Shown: positions 36,851-46,988, numbered from the stretch's first letter. The stretch: 64,000 nucleotides of DNA from Chthoniobacteraceae bacterium (GCA_947479475.1 CANJZW010000011.1:1-64000), one strand, 5' to 3'. Notes: generated by a model not told the origin, from the sequence alone. Made by a program: numbers and translations.

Positions 36851-38320
36851 ATGATCACACGCCGCCACACTATACAGGCTCTTGCAGGCTTCGGTTTAGG
36901 TTCACTCGTAGGGAGAGCCGAATCTTCTGACAATCCAATCGTGCTTGAAAACAAACGCCCTGGAACGCGTCGCTGGCAGTTAGAGCGACCCCGCTTGGAT
37001 ACAGGCACAAAGATTAGGTGTTCAGGGATTGAAGGCTACGCTTCCTCTCCCAGCGTGAAGGCTGGAGAGACTGTGCGTTTTCATGTGAGTACACATCCCG
37101 CGTCACCTTGGTCTATGGAAGTGTACCGAATGGGGTGGTACGGCGGAGATGGAGGCCGTTTGCTGGCAAAATTGGGGCCTTTCGAGGGGGGGGCACAACC
37201 CGAGGCAACGATGGGCGAGAAACGGGTGCGGCTCTGCGGATGGCCGGCGGGTGCGGAATGGACGGTGCCTGCAGACGCGGTGAGCGGGGTCTATCTCTGC
37301 AAGCTAAGCGCCGGGGATAATGGTCCTCAGAGCTATATCATTTTTGTGGTGAAAGACGCGCGCAAGGCAGACTTTCTTTTTCAATGCAGCGACTTTACCT
37401 GGCAGGCTTACAACCGGTGGCCCTCAACGTTTTCACTCTACGATGATGGTGCCAATGAATGGTATTGGGGCGGTGGCGTTCATGTAAGTTTTGAAAGGCC
37501 CTACGGCAAGTACCGGCAAATCTTTGACGCCCCGCTATCCACAGGTTCTGGCGAATGGTTTTTGTGGGAGTTTCCATTCGCGTTTTGGCTCGAAGAACAC
37601 GGCTACGACGTCTCCTACATTTCCAACCTCGACACGCATAGCGATCCCGTCGGAATCCAGCGTGCGAAGGGGTTTCTCTCCATTGGGCACGACGAGTATT
37701 GGACCATCGAAATGTTTCGGAATGTTCAGGCCGCACTTGCCGCAGGCGTTAACCTGGGATTCTTCTCCGGCAATGCGGTTTGCGGTCGGGTTGTTTATGA
37801 TAAAAAGCTGGCGGCCATCGAGCGGGTCGGTGTGTTTGGGCCTCCCGGAGGAACGCGCGAGTTCCAACACATGGCCTCTCTCCCGCACGAACGTCCATAC
37901 GCCAATGAGCTGGTTGGCGCGCATAGCACAGGACCAGTGACAGGAGGTGCGGACTGGGTGTGCTCGCTGCCGGAGCACTGGCTCTACCAAGGCACCGGCA
38001 TGAAAAAGGGAGAAGGTATTCCAGGGTTGATCGGCTGGGAATGGCACGGCGACCCCGCTCCAATTCCTGGTCTGGAAATCGTCGCTTCTGCGCCCACCCA
38101 GTCGGCTCCCGGTAAACCCAATGGCGGGGTGCACACCGGCACCGTTTATCCAGGCCCTAAAGCAAATTTTGTCTTCAATGCGGGCACCTGCTGGTGGGCG
38201 GACGGACTCAGCGCACCCCCGGGATACGTGCGACCCAAAGTTTACACTGAGCCCAAAGGCCCAGATTTCAGAGTCCAACGCATGACGGAAAACATCCTGA
38301 AAAAAATGAGCCGCAAATAG
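36851..38320 (+). CDS. Secreted N,N-dimethylformamidase large-subunit-like protein
   Basis: The 489-residue protein starts with a twin-arginine-type signal (ITRRHTIQALAGFGLGSLVGRA). The body resembles the DMFase beta-subunit family: VYRMGWYGGDGGRL, LFQCSDFTWQAYNRWPS, LSTGSGEWFLWEFPF, LSIGHDEYWTIEMF and FVFNAGTCWWADGL. DMFases hydrolyse dimethylformamide to dimethylamine and formate, but many secreted family members have other, unknown substrates. It is only 2 bp downstream of the dehydrogenase/cytochrome gene, so the pair is co-transcribed. No gene for a small subunit is visible nearby. The enzymatic activity is inferred only from family resemblance. Confidence 0.8.
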   Translation: MITRRHTIQALAGFGLGSLVGRAESSDNPIVLENKRPGTRRWQLERPRLDTGTKIRCSGIEGYASSPSVKAGETVRFHVSTHPASPWSMEVYRMGWYGGDGGRLLAKLGPFEGGAQPEATMGEKRVRLCGWPAGAEWTVPADAVSGVYLCKLSAGDNGPQSYIIFVVKDARKADFLFQCSDFTWQAYNRWPSTFSLYDDGANEWYWGGGVHVSFERPYGKYRQIFDAPLSTGSGEWFLWEFPFAFWLEEHGYDVSYISNLDTHSDPVGIQRAKGFLSIGHDEYWTIEMFRNVQAALAAGVNLGFFSGNAVCGRVVYDKKLAAIERVGVFGPPGGTREFQHMASLPHERPYANELVGAHSTGPVTGGADWVCSLPEHWLYQGTGMKKGEGIPGLIGWEWHGDPAPIPGLEIVASAPTQSAPGKPNGGVHTGTVYPGPKANFVFNAGTCWWADGLSAPPGYVRPKVYTEPKGPDFRVQRMTENILKKMSRK

Positions 38321-38491
38321 AGAGAGTGTAACCCGCTCGTTTCACTGGGGCAGACAAGTCAGACCTCTAGGCTCCCATTCGACCCAACAGATTCCCAGAG
38401 ATTTTCACACCTGGCGTCAATACCTGCCGAATATCCGCCACGACGGAAAATCCGGGGTTCTAATTTCTCTAACCATTCCCCTCACCGCTGC

Positions 38492-39847
38492 ATGATTCTC
38501 CCGATTTTTTTTCTAACGTTGCTCACGACCGTTGGTGTCATGGGGCAGAATTCACTCGCGCCCGACGGTTGGACCACGGCCTCACCGCGAGCTGAAATCA
38601 TGCCTGATTTCTCCTATAATCCAGATGGTGGACCGGATCAAAAAGGCAGCTTTGTTATTGAGTCCGGTTCTCGTGAAGGACTCGTCGGACGGTGGACGAA
38701 AAGCTTCCCAGTCAAAGGTGGTGAGTATTATCAATTTAGCGTGCTGCGCAAAATCACGGGCGCTGAATCACCACGGCGCGCTGGAGTTGCCCGAGTCTTG
38801 TGGCGTGATTCAAAAGGTAATTCCGTGCGACATGATGAACCATCAAGCGCCTCCTATGCGACAGGTAAGCAACCCGGCGCTGAGCCAGAATATCCGATGG
38901 ACGGTGAGACGGATTCTTATGGCTGGACGACCGTGAGCGATGTCTATCACGTGCCGTCTAGCGCACAACAGGCGGTGGTCGAACTAGAGTTTCGTTGGGC
39001 TTCTCGCGCTCATTTAGAATGGGCCCAAGTTTCACTAATAAATGTACCAGCGCCAGCACCCCGCATCGCGCGACTCGCTACAGTTCATTTTGTCCCGCAT
39101 GAGGCGAAGACATCGGAAGAGCGCCTGCGGGCCTATGTGCCGATGATTCTCGAAGCCGCCCGACAAAAAGCCGATCTCGTGGTTCTTCCCGAGACCCTCA
39201 CATACGGCAGAGGTTCAACGTATCTGAATGTTGCAGAACCAATCCCCGGACCGTCTACGGAATTTTTCGGCGCACTTGCGAAAGAACATCGCATGTATCT
39301 CGTCCCCGGACTCGTCGAGCGCGACGGCCCCCTCATTTACAATGTCGCCGTTCTTATTGGGCCCGATGGGAAAGTTGTAGGTAAGTATCGCAAAATATGT
39401 CTGCCGCGTACGGAGATCGAAGCGGGTGTCAGCCCTGGCCACGAGTATCCAGTCTTCCAGACACGTTTTGGCAAATTAGGGCTGATGGTTTGCTACGACG
39501 GCTTTTTCCCAGAAGTCGCCCGCGAGCTCAGCAACCGAGGCGCAGAGGTGATTGCATGGCCAGTGATGGGATGCAATCCCTTGCTAGGCGCGGCGCGGGC
39601 TTGCGAAAATCACGTCTATATCGTGAGCAGCACCCACACCGATGTCTCACGCGATTGGATGGTCTCCGCTGTTTTTGCTCAGGACGGAACTCGTCTCGCG
39701 CAGGCACATGAGTGGGGCACTGTCGCTGTCGCCGAAGTGAATCTGGATCGACGCCTGCACTGGTCAAGTCTTGGTGATTTTAAAGCTGAAATCCCGCGAC
39801 ATCGGCCAGTGTCGGTACGTGAATTCGAGCCCCCAGTGAAACCGTAG
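38492..39847 (+). CDS. Secreted carbon-nitrogen hydrolase with N-terminal accessory domain
   Basis: The 451-residue protein has a signal peptide ([17 protein letters not shown]) and a beta-rich N-terminal domain (about 25-185) that resembles a carbohydrate-binding jelly roll. The nitrilase-fold domain follows, with catalytic triad E234 (LPETLTYG), K301 (KYRKICLP) and C334 ([10 protein letters not shown]). Such enzymes hydrolyse amides or nitriles. It lies 171 bp after the formamidase-like gene on the same strand, possibly as the third gene of the unit. The secreted form with an accessory domain suggests a bulky extracellular substrate, but this is inference. Confidence 0.85.
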   Translation: MILPIFFLTLLTTVGVMGQNSLAPDGWTTASPRAEIMPDFSYNPDGGPDQKGSFVIESGSREGLVGRWTKSFPVKGGEYYQFSVLRKITGAESPRRAGVARVLWRDSKGNSVRHDEPSSASYATGKQPGAEPEYPMDGETDSYGWTTVSDVYHVPSSAQQAVVELEFRWASRAHLEWAQVSLINVPAPAPRIARLATVHFVPHEAKTSEERLRAYVPMILEAARQKADLVVLPETLTYGRGSTYLNVAEPIPGPSTEFFGALAKEHRMYLVPGLVERDGPLIYNVAVLIGPDGKVVGKYRKICLPRTEIEAGVSPGHEYPVFQTRFGKLGLMVCYDGFFPEVARELSNRGAEVIAWPVMGCNPLLGAARACENHVYIVSSTHTDVSRDWMVSAVFAQDGTRLAQAHEWGTVAVAEVNLDRRLHWSSLGDFKAEIPRHRPVSVREFEPPVKP

Positions 39848-39902
39848 TGTATGGTATGTTCATGAATGGCTCGTCAGGAACGCTCCTGCTACTGGTTACG
39901 AT

Positions 39903-40001
39903 ATGATCTGGGATCTTCATTGCCATCTATCGGGAGTCCCGGGTGGCAGTCCTGAGGAATGCATGTCGCCAATCGTCACAATCCCGGGGTGTTGGCGGTG
40001 A
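39903..40001 (+). pseudogene. Amidohydrolase-type N-terminal remnant
   Basis: An ATG at 39903 starts a 32-residue reading MIWDLHCHLSGVPG, which resembles the HxH metal-binding beginning of TIM-barrel amidohydrolases found in PVC genomes. It then ends at TGA 39999-40001, within a tandem duplication. The following plus-strand frame (about 40042-40154) reads AILASMGTPGSRRENEETL and ends AAIAGE-stop; it may belong to another broken gene. The whole 39848-40282 gap therefore looks like decayed coding DNA. The assignment rests on a 14-residue match. Confidence 0.35.
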
Positions 40002-40041
40002 GTTTGGCGTGGGGTGTTGGCGGTGAGTTTGGCGTGGGGTG
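39986..40041. repeat. 25 bp tandem duplication
   Basis: GGGGTGTTGGCGGTGAGTTT plus GGCGT (25 bp) occurs at 39986-40010 and again at 40011-40035, followed by the first six bases of a third copy. Two exact copies suggest a recent slippage event. It lies over the end of the amidohydrolase-like remnant. Confidence 0.9.
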
Positions 40042-40282
40042 CGGAGCAGGTAGCGATCCTGGCTTCGATGGGAACACCAGGCTCGCGGCGTGAAAACGAG
40101 GAAACGCTCAAGAACAGCCTGCAAAGGGAATTCGCGGCGATTGCCGGCGAGTAAAAGAAAGTGTCGCGGACGGCGGTAGATCTATTTTGGGAGGCTCCCC
40201 GACTCAAAAAACAGGGGGCGGTGAAGGTCAGACGTGTGGGTTGCGGAGGGGAAGATCAGCCCATCCGGGGCCTTTCTGCCTT

Positions 40283-40846
40283 TTAAACGTGGAGGAAGTT
40301 TTGAAGCAGCTTTTTACCTTCCACCGTCAGGATCGATTCCGGGTGAAACTGCACGCCGTGGATCGGATACTCCTTGTGGCGCAGTCCCATGATTTCGCCC
40401 TCTACAGTCTCCGCCGTGATTTCGAGGCAATCGGGGAGAGATTCGCGGCGCACTAAAAGCGAGTGGTAGCGGGTGGCGTCGAATGGGTTTGGGAGGCCGG
40501 CGAAAACGCCCTCGCCCTTGTGCAGTATCGGGGACGTCTTTCCATGCATGAGGCGGCCCGCGCGGACGACTTCGCCCCCGAAAACGTCGCCGATGCACTG
40601 GTGCCCCAAACACACGCCAAACAGAGGGAGCCGGGGGCCGAAGGTGCGGATCACCTCGTTGGAGATGCCCGCTTCTTTGGGGGAGCAGGGGCCGGGCGAC
40701 ACGCAGATGCGCTCCGGTTTGAGAGCCTCGATTTCGGCGATCGACACCTCGTCGTTGCGTTTGACAAGGAGCTCCGCCCCCAACTCGCCGAAGTACTGGA
40801 CGAGGTTGTAGGTGAACGAATCGTAGTTGTCTATCACCAGAAGCAT
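40283..40846 (-). CDS. trpG: Anthranilate/aminodeoxychorismate synthase glutamine amidotransferase subunit
   Basis: The 187-residue class I amidotransferase has the nucleophile C79 in LFGVCLGHQ, the oxyanion stretch [13 protein letters not shown] and the His/Glu pair in [25 protein letters not shown] is the usual N-terminus. It releases ammonia from glutamine for the chorismate-using partner encoded 12 bp upstream, which is TrpE-like. PabA and TrpG cannot be told apart by sequence alone, but the pairing with a TrpE favours tryptophan synthesis. It is downstream gene of hisI-trpE-trpG on the minus strand. Confidence 0.9.
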   Translation of the reverse strand: MLLVIDNYDSFTYNLVQYFGELGAELLVKRNDEVSIAEIEALKPERICVSPGPCSPKEAGISNEVIRTFGPRLPLFGVCLGHQCIGDVFGGEVVRAGRLMHGKTSPILHKGEGVFAGLPNPFDATRYHSLLVRRESLPDCLEITAETVEGEIMGLRHKEYPIHGVQFHPESILTVEGKKLLQNFLHV

Positions 40847-40858
40847 AAGTCGGTTATG

Positions 40859-42385
40859 TCAGGGGTTGAGGGGTGTGGTGGAGCGTGCCCGGGCGATTGC
40901 GGCCATCATGCCCATTGCTTTGTTGACGCATTCCTCGTGCTCTCCTTCGGGCGTGGAATCGGCCACGACGCCGGCGCCGGTCTGAACGTAGGCGTGCCCG
41001 TCCTTGAGGACAACGGTGCGCAGGGCGATGCAGGAGTCGGTGTTGCCATCGAAGCCGAAGTAACCGACAGCGCCGGCGTAGACGCCGCGTTTGTGTTTTT
41101 CAAACTGGTTGAGGAGCTGCATGGCACGGATTTTGGGCGAGCCGCTGACGGTGCCCGCGGGGAAGGTGGCGCGCATGACGTCGAAGGAGGTTTTGTCGGG
41201 ACTCAGTTCGCCGGTGACGTGGGAGACGATGTGCATGACGTGGCTGTAGCGTTCGATCGTCATGAAGTCGGTGACTTTGACGGAGCCGAACTTCGAGATG
41301 CGGCCGACATCGTTGCGGGCGAGGTCGACGAGCATGAGGTGTTCGGCGCGCTCTTTGGGGTCGGCGAGTAATTCGGCGGCGTTGGCGTCGTCTTCGGCGG
41401 GTGTGGCGCCTCTGCGTTTGGTGCCTGCGATGGGGCGGATTTCGACGTGGCCGTTTGTGGCGCGGACGTGGACTTCGGGGGAGGAGCCGACGAGGGAGAA
41501 GCGGCCTGCCAGTTTGAGGCAGAACATGTAGGGCGAAGGGTTCACGTCCCGCAGGGTGCGGTAGAGGGTGAGCGCGTCGCCTTCGTAAGTGGTTTCAAAA
41601 CGCTGGGAGGGGACGATTTGGAAAATATCCCCGGCGTGGATGTATTCCTGGCTGGCCCGCACCATGGCTTTGTACTCTTCGGGCGTAGTGTTTGAGCGGG
41701 CTTCCGCCGGGGCGACTGGCTGAGATGGGACGGGGAGCTGGGGCAGGTGGGCGGGCTGGGAAAGCTTGGTCAGGATTGCGGCAGCGCGTTCTCCGGCAGC
41801 GGAGTAGGCGGCGTCGGCTTGCTCCGGGGAGGGCACGTGTGCATTGACGAGCACACGCATCCGGCGCGTGTAATGGTCGAAAATGAGGACGGCGTCGGTG
41901 AGGAAAAAAAGCGATTCGGGCAGGCCGAGTGGGTCGGGCTGGGGCTCGCCCACGGAGGGCTCGAAAAAGCGGACGGCGTTGTAGGAGAGGAAGCCCACGG
42001 CCCCGCCGGAGAAACGCGTGCCGGCGGCGTCGAGGCCCTCGGGTTTGACCCAACGGTAGGCGGCCAGGAGTTTTTCCAGTTCAGCCAGCGGATCGGAGGT
42101 GCTGGTGAATTCACGGGTGTGGCCGTCTTCAGTGAGCCGCACGGAGCGGCCGAGCGTTTCAAGAATGACGCGGGGTTCGGTGCCGACGAAGGAGTAGCGG
42201 CCGGCTTGAGCGCTGTTTTCGGCGGACTCGAGCAGAAAACTGTACCCGCCGGCATCCAGCTTTTGGAAGGCGGATACGGGGGTTTCGGTGTCTGCGAGTA
42301 GTTCGGTCCAGACGGGGATCAGGTTCCCACGGGAGGCGAGGGCGCGAAAGACTTCCAAGGAGGGAGAGAGGGGCGGGAGCGCCAT
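40859..42385 (-). CDS. trpE: Anthranilate synthase component I
   Basis: The 508-residue chorismate-binding enzyme has an N-terminal domain with SFLLESAE, the region that binds feedback tryptophan. The C-terminal domain contains GDIFQIVPSQRF, PIAGTKRRG, ERAEHLMLVDLARND and FPAGTVSGSPKIRAM, the chorismate-binding core. It makes anthranilate with TrpG ammonia. Two bp separate it from hisI (42388) and 12 bp from trpG. No leader peptide or attenuator was seen upstream. Confidence 0.93.
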   Translation of the reverse strand: MALPPLSPSLEVFRALASRGNLIPVWTELLADTETPVSAFQKLDAGGYSFLLESAENSAQAGRYSFVGTEPRVILETLGRSVRLTEDGHTREFTSTSDPLAELEKLLAAYRWVKPEGLDAAGTRFSGGAVGFLSYNAVRFFEPSVGEPQPDPLGLPESLFFLTDAVLIFDHYTRRMRVLVNAHVPSPEQADAAYSAAGERAAAILTKLSQPAHLPQLPVPSQPVAPAEARSNTTPEEYKAMVRASQEYIHAGDIFQIVPSQRFETTYEGDALTLYRTLRDVNPSPYMFCLKLAGRFSLVGSSPEVHVRATNGHVEIRPIAGTKRRGATPAEDDANAAELLADPKERAEHLMLVDLARNDVGRISKFGSVKVTDFMTIERYSHVMHIVSHVTGELSPDKTSFDVMRATFPAGTVSGSPKIRAMQLLNQFEKHKRGVYAGAVGYFGFDGNTDSCIALRTVVLKDGHAYVQTGAGVVADSTPEGEHEECVNKAMGMMAAIARARSTTPLNP

Positions 42386-42387
42386 GG

Positions 42388-42774
42388 CTAGGGTTTGGCG
42401 GCGTAGGTGGCGGCGGCGTTGAAGACGGGCGTTTCCTTGACTTCAAGGGGGTTGCCGGACCGGTCGACTTCCTGGAAAAAGCAGGATTGGTGGCCGGTGT
42501 GGCAGGCGCCGCCGGTTTGTTCGACTTCAAAAAGGAGCGTGTCCAGATCGCAGTCGACGTGGAAGCGGAGGACGCGCTGGGTGTGGCCGCTGGTTTCACC
42601 TTTGAGCCAGAATTTCTGCCGGGAGCGGCTCCAGTAATGCATCAGACCGGACTCCAGAGTGGATTGGAGAGAGGTGGAGTTCATCCACGCCATCATCAGG
42701 ACCCGGCCGGAGGAGGCGTCCTGGACGATGGCCGGGATGAGGCCGTCGGCGTTGTATTTCAGGGAAAGGTTCAT
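42388..42774 (-). CDS. hisI: Phosphoribosyl-AMP cyclohydrolase
   Basis: The 128-residue enzyme opens the purine ring of phosphoribosyl-AMP in histidine synthesis. Magnesium site DCDLD at residues 74-78 and zinc Cys residues C75, C91 and C98 ([13 protein letters not shown]) match the family; the N-terminal AMMVAWMN-like region is [14 protein letters not shown] 42774 is chosen over the long frame from 43053 because relatives begin there. It heads hisI-trpE-trpG, linking histidine and tryptophan pathways that share the PRPP pool. It is a HisI-only protein without the HisE domain. Confidence 0.92.
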   Translation of the reverse strand: MNLSLKYNADGLIPAIVQDASSGRVLMMAWMNSTSLQSTLESGLMHYWSRSRQKFWLKGETSGHTQRVLRFHVDCDLDTLLFEVEQTGGACHTGHQSCFFQEVDRSGNPLEVKETPVFNAAATYAAKP

Positions 42775-43029
42775 GCGGTGAGAAAACGAAGGCGCGGATT
42801 CATAGCAGGGACGCCGGCGGTGAACCAGCGCGGAGGTGGATTTTGCGTGGGGATGGGGCCGCGAGTTTATACATAAGGGGGGAGCCTGGCCTTTTGCTTG
42901 GGCCAGAGGGCACCCTCCCTTTGGGCACGAAAAGGCGGGGGAAAGTGTCTGTCCCCCGGTCGTTGCTGTGTGGAGGCTGGGCAAAATGCGATTGCTTATC
43001 TTTACAGGGTCTGGGAAAGCTCGGGTCCA

Positions 43030-44304
43030 ATGCGGAAAACACCCCTGTCGCACCTGTCTTTCTTCGTCCTCGTCCTAGGTGTCGCTGTCTCATCGGCCGT
43101 CGAGACGTCGCCTCCAGAGGCGATCGAGAAGGCGCATGCCGAGACCTGGCGTCGGTTTGTGGACGAGCATGGGATCGTGCGCGATTTTGTGGGCGAGCTG
43201 CCGACGCCGGATGATTGCCGTTTGGGCAGGCCCAACGCCATCGGTTGGTGGAGTCCGATCGAGAACGGCCCGATGTTCACTGGCATGTATCTCAATGCGA
43301 TGGTCGAGCGCGCCCGTCGTTCAGGCGTGGACGCCGACAAAGCACAGGCGCGCAAGCTGTCGCAGGGTCTGCTGAAGTGTGCTTCGGTCTCTGACGTTCC
43401 CGGCTTTGTCGCACGCGGCATCGGTACGGACGGCAAGTGTCATTATCCGCTCAGTTCCGATGATCAGATGCAGCCGTGGTTCCTCGGTCTTCATGCCTAC
43501 TTTAAAAGCGACATCCCGACGGCTGCTGAGCGGGTGGTTATCGCGGCGAAGGTGCGCGCGGTCGCCGAAGTGCTCGAATCAACTGACTGGCGCGTGCCGT
43601 GTGACGGTGCGTTCAAGGGGGAGTTTCGCGGCGGGTTCAAGGGGGAGCTTTTCCGCGATGTGGTGCGTTATCTTTATCTTTTGCGTGCCACCCACGAGAT
43701 CAGCGGAGATGCCGTATGGCTTGAGCGTTACCGTGAGGCGCTCGGGGAGCGTCCCGAGAAGTCCGCCCAGACGAGGCTCGAGATCTGCGCCGAGGGTTAT
43801 CCGAGGGATCGCGAGGCGATCAAGAACATCGATGAGTATCAGCTTTGGATTTACGTCGGGAGCCAAACCGGGTTGGCAAAACTCGCCGGGCTCGAGACGG
43901 ACGAGAGAACAAAAGCCGCCTACCGCAAAGGGCTGTTGGTGAATGCAAAAAACGCGCTTCCCGCCGTGGAGGCGCATGTGAAGTTCGACAATGATGACCA
44001 GAAAGTCTTCGGCAGCGCCGATTGGCGGGCCGTTTATTCCAGTTGGTTCCCCCAGCCGACTCAGGTTGAGGCGAAGCGCTTGTCGGAGACGGGTGACCTT
44101 GCGAAACGCGGCCCCCGTAAGCATTACGAGTGTGCCTGGATGCGCAATCCGCTGGCTGGAGCGGTCATCGTCGCGCTCTCGGGTGAAGAGTGGGGAAGGG
44201 GGGCGGTGCTCAAGGCCATACAGCATTACGATTATAGCCGGATTAACATGGCGGAGTTCTTTTTCGCCGAGTGCGCTTACAACGCATTGCCTCCTGGCAA
44301 GTGA
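43030..44304 (+). CDS. Secreted alpha/alpha-barrel-like hypothetical protein
   Basis: The 424-residue protein begins with a signal peptide ([20 protein letters not shown]). The rest is helical with aromatic motifs ([73 protein letters not shown]), suggesting an alpha/alpha toroid as in some glycoside hydrolases, without a recognised catalytic set. A short duplication ([12 protein letters not shown], 43613-43648) is present. ATG 43030 is chosen over 42898 because the signal peptide begins there. It is divergent from hisI across 255 bp. Function unknown. Confidence 0.65.
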   Translation: MRKTPLSHLSFFVLVLGVAVSSAVETSPPEAIEKAHAETWRRFVDEHGIVRDFVGELPTPDDCRLGRPNAIGWWSPIENGPMFTGMYLNAMVERARRSGVDADKAQARKLSQGLLKCASVSDVPGFVARGIGTDGKCHYPLSSDDQMQPWFLGLHAYFKSDIPTAAERVVIAAKVRAVAEVLESTDWRVPCDGAFKGEFRGGFKGELFRDVVRYLYLLRATHEISGDAVWLERYREALGERPEKSAQTRLEICAEGYPRDREAIKNIDEYQLWIYVGSQTGLAKLAGLETDERTKAAYRKGLLVNAKNALPAVEAHVKFDNDDQKVFGSADWRAVYSSWFPQPTQVEAKRLSETGDLAKRGPRKHYECAWMRNPLAGAVIVALSGEEWGRGAVLKAIQHYDYSRINMAEFFFAECAYNALPPGK

Positions 44305-44358
44305 GATCGGATGGGGCCGGGTCAATTGAAAGGCGCCTCTCAAAAACCAACTCGCGCA

Positions 44359-44376
44359 CAGCTTTCCACAAAGCTG
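44359..44376. other. 7 bp stem between convergent genes
   Basis: CAGCTTT-CCAC-AAAGCTG is a perfect 7 bp inverted repeat between the convergent secreted protein gene (stop 44304) and the AraC gene (stop 44517). No T-run follows on either strand, so it is only a candidate terminator stem. Nothing else is seen in the 212 bp gap. Confidence 0.25.
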
Positions 44377-44516
44377 GAGGCCGCGCGCGGCAAGCGTCAA
44401 TGGAACAGACAGTTTTTCGTGGAGCACTCAGACTTTAACAGAAATAGCAAAGGTCAATGCAGCGCGTCATTATCCGCCACCTGCGTTCGTCGCTTCCCCG
44501 CGCCCAGGCTCTCGAG

Positions 44517-45386
44517 TTAAGATTCCTGGGTAGAACCTATAACCTTTCCGCGGAACACCAGGGGCGTCATCTGTTTACAGGCGAAAAAGCGACGGTTAAA
44601 ATTGGATAGATTGGTAAAGCCGCATTCTGAAGCCACATCCGAGACCCTAAGCTCTGTTTCCAGCAACAAACGCGCTGCACGCCCCAGGCGAATCTCATTC
44701 AAGTACATGGGCAATGTCCGCCCCGTACATTTGCGAAAAAATCGACTAAAAGCCCCTTCGCTCAAGGCTGCCACCTCGGCGACTTCCCTTCGCGTGATCG
44801 TTTTTCGAATCCGGGCGTGGATGAACTGCATGACACGCCCAACCCTGTCCTGATCCCGTAAATCAATGGGTGCCACGTACCCGGGGGCGCATAACGGCAC
44901 AAGCCCTTTTGCCGCAGCCAGATTGTCTAAAACCTCAAGCAGCTTTGCAATCCTTCGCAACGCCCTCAAAGAAGGAAGCGTCTCCAATTGCTGCGCGGTC
45001 TCCTCGCGCAGTGCGCCTACGATTTGAAAACCCCGCGCGGCTCTCTTAAACAGGCGTTGGATAGGCAGAAAATCAGGGTGTTTAACCAGGGATTCGCCAG
45101 CAAAACTGGCGTTAAATTGGATGATCAGAGCGTCCGCCGCCCCGTTGTCTCTGTCATGGTAAAATACGTGGGGTAAACCGCTTCCGATAAGCACAAGGTC
45201 GCCGGCCTGCAAATTCGTCACATGATCGCCGACAACACGGTAGCCCCCACTTTTTCGTACCAGAGCGAATTCAATCTCGGGATGGAAATGCCACGGCGTC
45301 CCATAATCGTCTCCCTGAATGTGTTCACAAAAAACAGCCTGCTCCGCACTCCACGGGATCTGTTCGCGAATGGCGCGGCGGCTCAT
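44517..45386 (-). CDS. AraC-family transcriptional regulator with cupin domain
   Basis: The 289-residue protein has an N-terminal cupin-like sensor (YGTPWHFHPEIEFALV, GDLVLIGSGLPHVFY). The C-terminal double helix-turn-helix of AraC proteins follows (TITRREVAEVAALSEGAFSRFFRKCTG and RVSDVASECGFTNLSNFNRRF). It is divergent from the Gfo/Idh gene, 78 bp apart, and so is the likely regulator of that gene set. No clear inverted or direct repeat operator could be named in the spacer. Confidence 0.9.
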   Translation of the reverse strand: MSRRAIREQIPWSAEQAVFCEHIQGDDYGTPWHFHPEIEFALVRKSGGYRVVGDHVTNLQAGDLVLIGSGLPHVFYHDRDNGAADALIIQFNASFAGESLVKHPDFLPIQRLFKRAARGFQIVGALREETAQQLETLPSLRALRRIAKLLEVLDNLAAAKGLVPLCAPGYVAPIDLRDQDRVGRVMQFIHARIRKTITRREVAEVAALSEGAFSRFFRKCTGRTLPMYLNEIRLGRAARLLLETELRVSDVASECGFTNLSNFNRRFFACKQMTPLVFRGKVIGSTQES

Positions 45387-45464
45387 GTCATAAAAGTATC
45401 AGAACTCGGCACCACGGACGAATCAAAATGTGATTTAACAGGGGAAATTTGTCTCGCTACTCTC

Positions 45465-46763
45465 ATGAATTCAATCGTATCCCCACTCGACCTTTCTCGG
45501 CGCAATTTCCTGCGCGCCTCATCTCTAGCTGCTGGCGCGATGGCATTTCCCGCTATCCTGCATGCCCAAAATAAGAAGGACCGTATTCGCCTTGGATTAG
45601 TCGGCTGTGGAGGCCGCGGAACAGGCGCTGCCAATGACGCACTTACCGTTGACCCAACCGTTCAACTTGTAGCCGTGGGTGATGTGTTCGGTGAAAAAGT
45701 GGAAACCGCGGTCAGCGGACTAACCGTCAAATACGCCGGCACTCCCGACCGCGTCGACGTGCCCAAAGAACGCCAATTTACTGGACTGGACGCCTACAAG
45801 CAGGTTCTTGCTTCCGACATCGATTGCGTGCTCCTGGCCACGCCTCCAGGCTTCCGGCCTCTGCACTTCGCCGCCGCAGTTGAGGCGGGAAAACACATCT
45901 TCTGCGAAAAACCGATGGCGACCGATGCGGCGGGAGTGCGTGCTGTAATTGAAGCTGCGCGCAGGGCTAAGGAAAAGCAGCTCAGTGTGACCGCCGGTTT
46001 CTGCTGGCGTTTCGATGCAGCTCGGAGAGATCTGTTTGGACGAATCCACGCCGGCGCCATTGGAGAGGTGCGTGGACTCTATCACACTTATTTGACCGGA
46101 TCAGTGAAACCCATGCCGGCTCTTGAGACGCGTAAAGAGGGTGTTACGGATCTCGAATGGCAACTGCGCAACTGGTACAACTTCACGTGGCTCTCCGGTG
46201 ATGGATTTGTCGAACAAGCCGTTCACAGCGTTGATAAAATGCTATGGGCCATGGAAGACAAACCGCCGCTCCGGTGCACGGCGACGGGTGGGCGCCAGAA
46301 TCCAAATCCCGGCGGAAACACATTTGACCACATTGAAGTGAATTTCGAATGGGCCAACGGCGTGCGTGGGGTCATGGCGCAGCGCCAGATCAGCGGATGC
46401 TTCAACGACAACAGCGACTACATCACCGGTGCGACGGGAATCGCCACCAGCAAATGGAGCCAGGCGCAGATTACGGGAGCAAATCCCTGGAAGTCCGAGG
46501 GCAAACACCTTGGAATGTATCTTCAAGAGCACAAGGAGCTCTATAGTTCCATACGGAATGGCGCGCCCATGAATGACGGAGAATGGATGTGCCAAAGTAC
46601 CCTCGCCGGTATCATGGGGCGCATGGCCGCGTATACCGGCCAAGAGGTGACATGGGAGCACATGCTCAAATCCCAGGAAAATCTGTTTCCGCAGAACCTA
46701 AAGTGGGACATGGAATTACCCGTGGCAGCAATGGCGTCGCCAGGTCGAACAAAGCTCATCTAG
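45465..46763 (+). CDS. Tat-exported Gfo/Idh/MocA oxidoreductase
   Basis: The 432-residue protein has a twin-arginine-type signal ([21 protein letters not shown]). [11 protein letters not shown] is the cofactor loop and [10 protein letters not shown] the EKP motif. [27 protein letters not shown] is the catalytic His-containing region. The longer frame from 45222 runs into the divergent AraC gene and is not supported; ATG 45465 begins the signal. First gene of the AraC-controlled cluster, it would act on a sugar or glycoside, probably at C3 given the DUF1080 protein downstream; that is inference. Confidence 0.88.
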   Translation: MNSIVSPLDLSRRNFLRASSLAAGAMAFPAILHAQNKKDRIRLGLVGCGGRGTGAANDALTVDPTVQLVAVGDVFGEKVETAVSGLTVKYAGTPDRVDVPKERQFTGLDAYKQVLASDIDCVLLATPPGFRPLHFAAAVEAGKHIFCEKPMATDAAGVRAVIEAARRAKEKQLSVTAGFCWRFDAARRDLFGRIHAGAIGEVRGLYHTYLTGSVKPMPALETRKEGVTDLEWQLRNWYNFTWLSGDGFVEQAVHSVDKMLWAMEDKPPLRCTATGGRQNPNPGGNTFDHIEVNFEWANGVRGVMAQRQISGCFNDNSDYITGATGIATSKWSQAQITGANPWKSEGKHLGMYLQEHKELYSSIRNGAPMNDGEWMCQSTLAGIMGRMAAYTGQEVTWEHMLKSQENLFPQNLKWDMELPVAAMASPGRTKLI

Positions 46764-46823
46764 ACGCAGCCTCAAAAAGGCAGCGGTGTCTTCTGCCACT
46801 TCATCTCAGTCATTTTCGCACCG

Positions 46824-46988
46824 ATGAAAAAATTCAATGTTGGAATCTTCGGTTATGGTTGGGCTGCGAAAGCCCATATCAAAGCGATCAACGCATCACA
46901 GCAAGCGCAGGTTTGTACCGTGTATTCGTCGCGACCGCTGGAGGGTTCGCAACTGAGCGCCGAACACGGAGGCAACACGTTGAGCTAA
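46824..46988 (+). pseudogene. Truncated Gfo/Idh/MocA N-terminal fragment (54 residues)
   Basis: ATG 46824 starts a 54-residue open frame reading [20 protein letters not shown], the beta-alpha-beta start of a Gfo/Idh/MocA oxidoreductase, then [10 protein letters not shown], and stops at TAA 46986-46988 just after the first strand pair. The rest of the enzyme is absent; the next gene starts 53 bp later. It is clearly a truncated relative of the preceding gene but not a copy, since the sequences differ. The deletion probably joined it directly to the NagB-like gene. Confidence 0.7.

Noticed and set aside
40463-41371. 302-codon plus-strand frame spanning trpG and trpE
   Set aside because: It lies opposite two genes with clear catalytic motifs and has no family pattern.
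45222-45464. N-terminal extension of the Gfo/Idh frame
   Set aside because: It overlaps the divergent AraC gene; the signal peptide begins at 45465.
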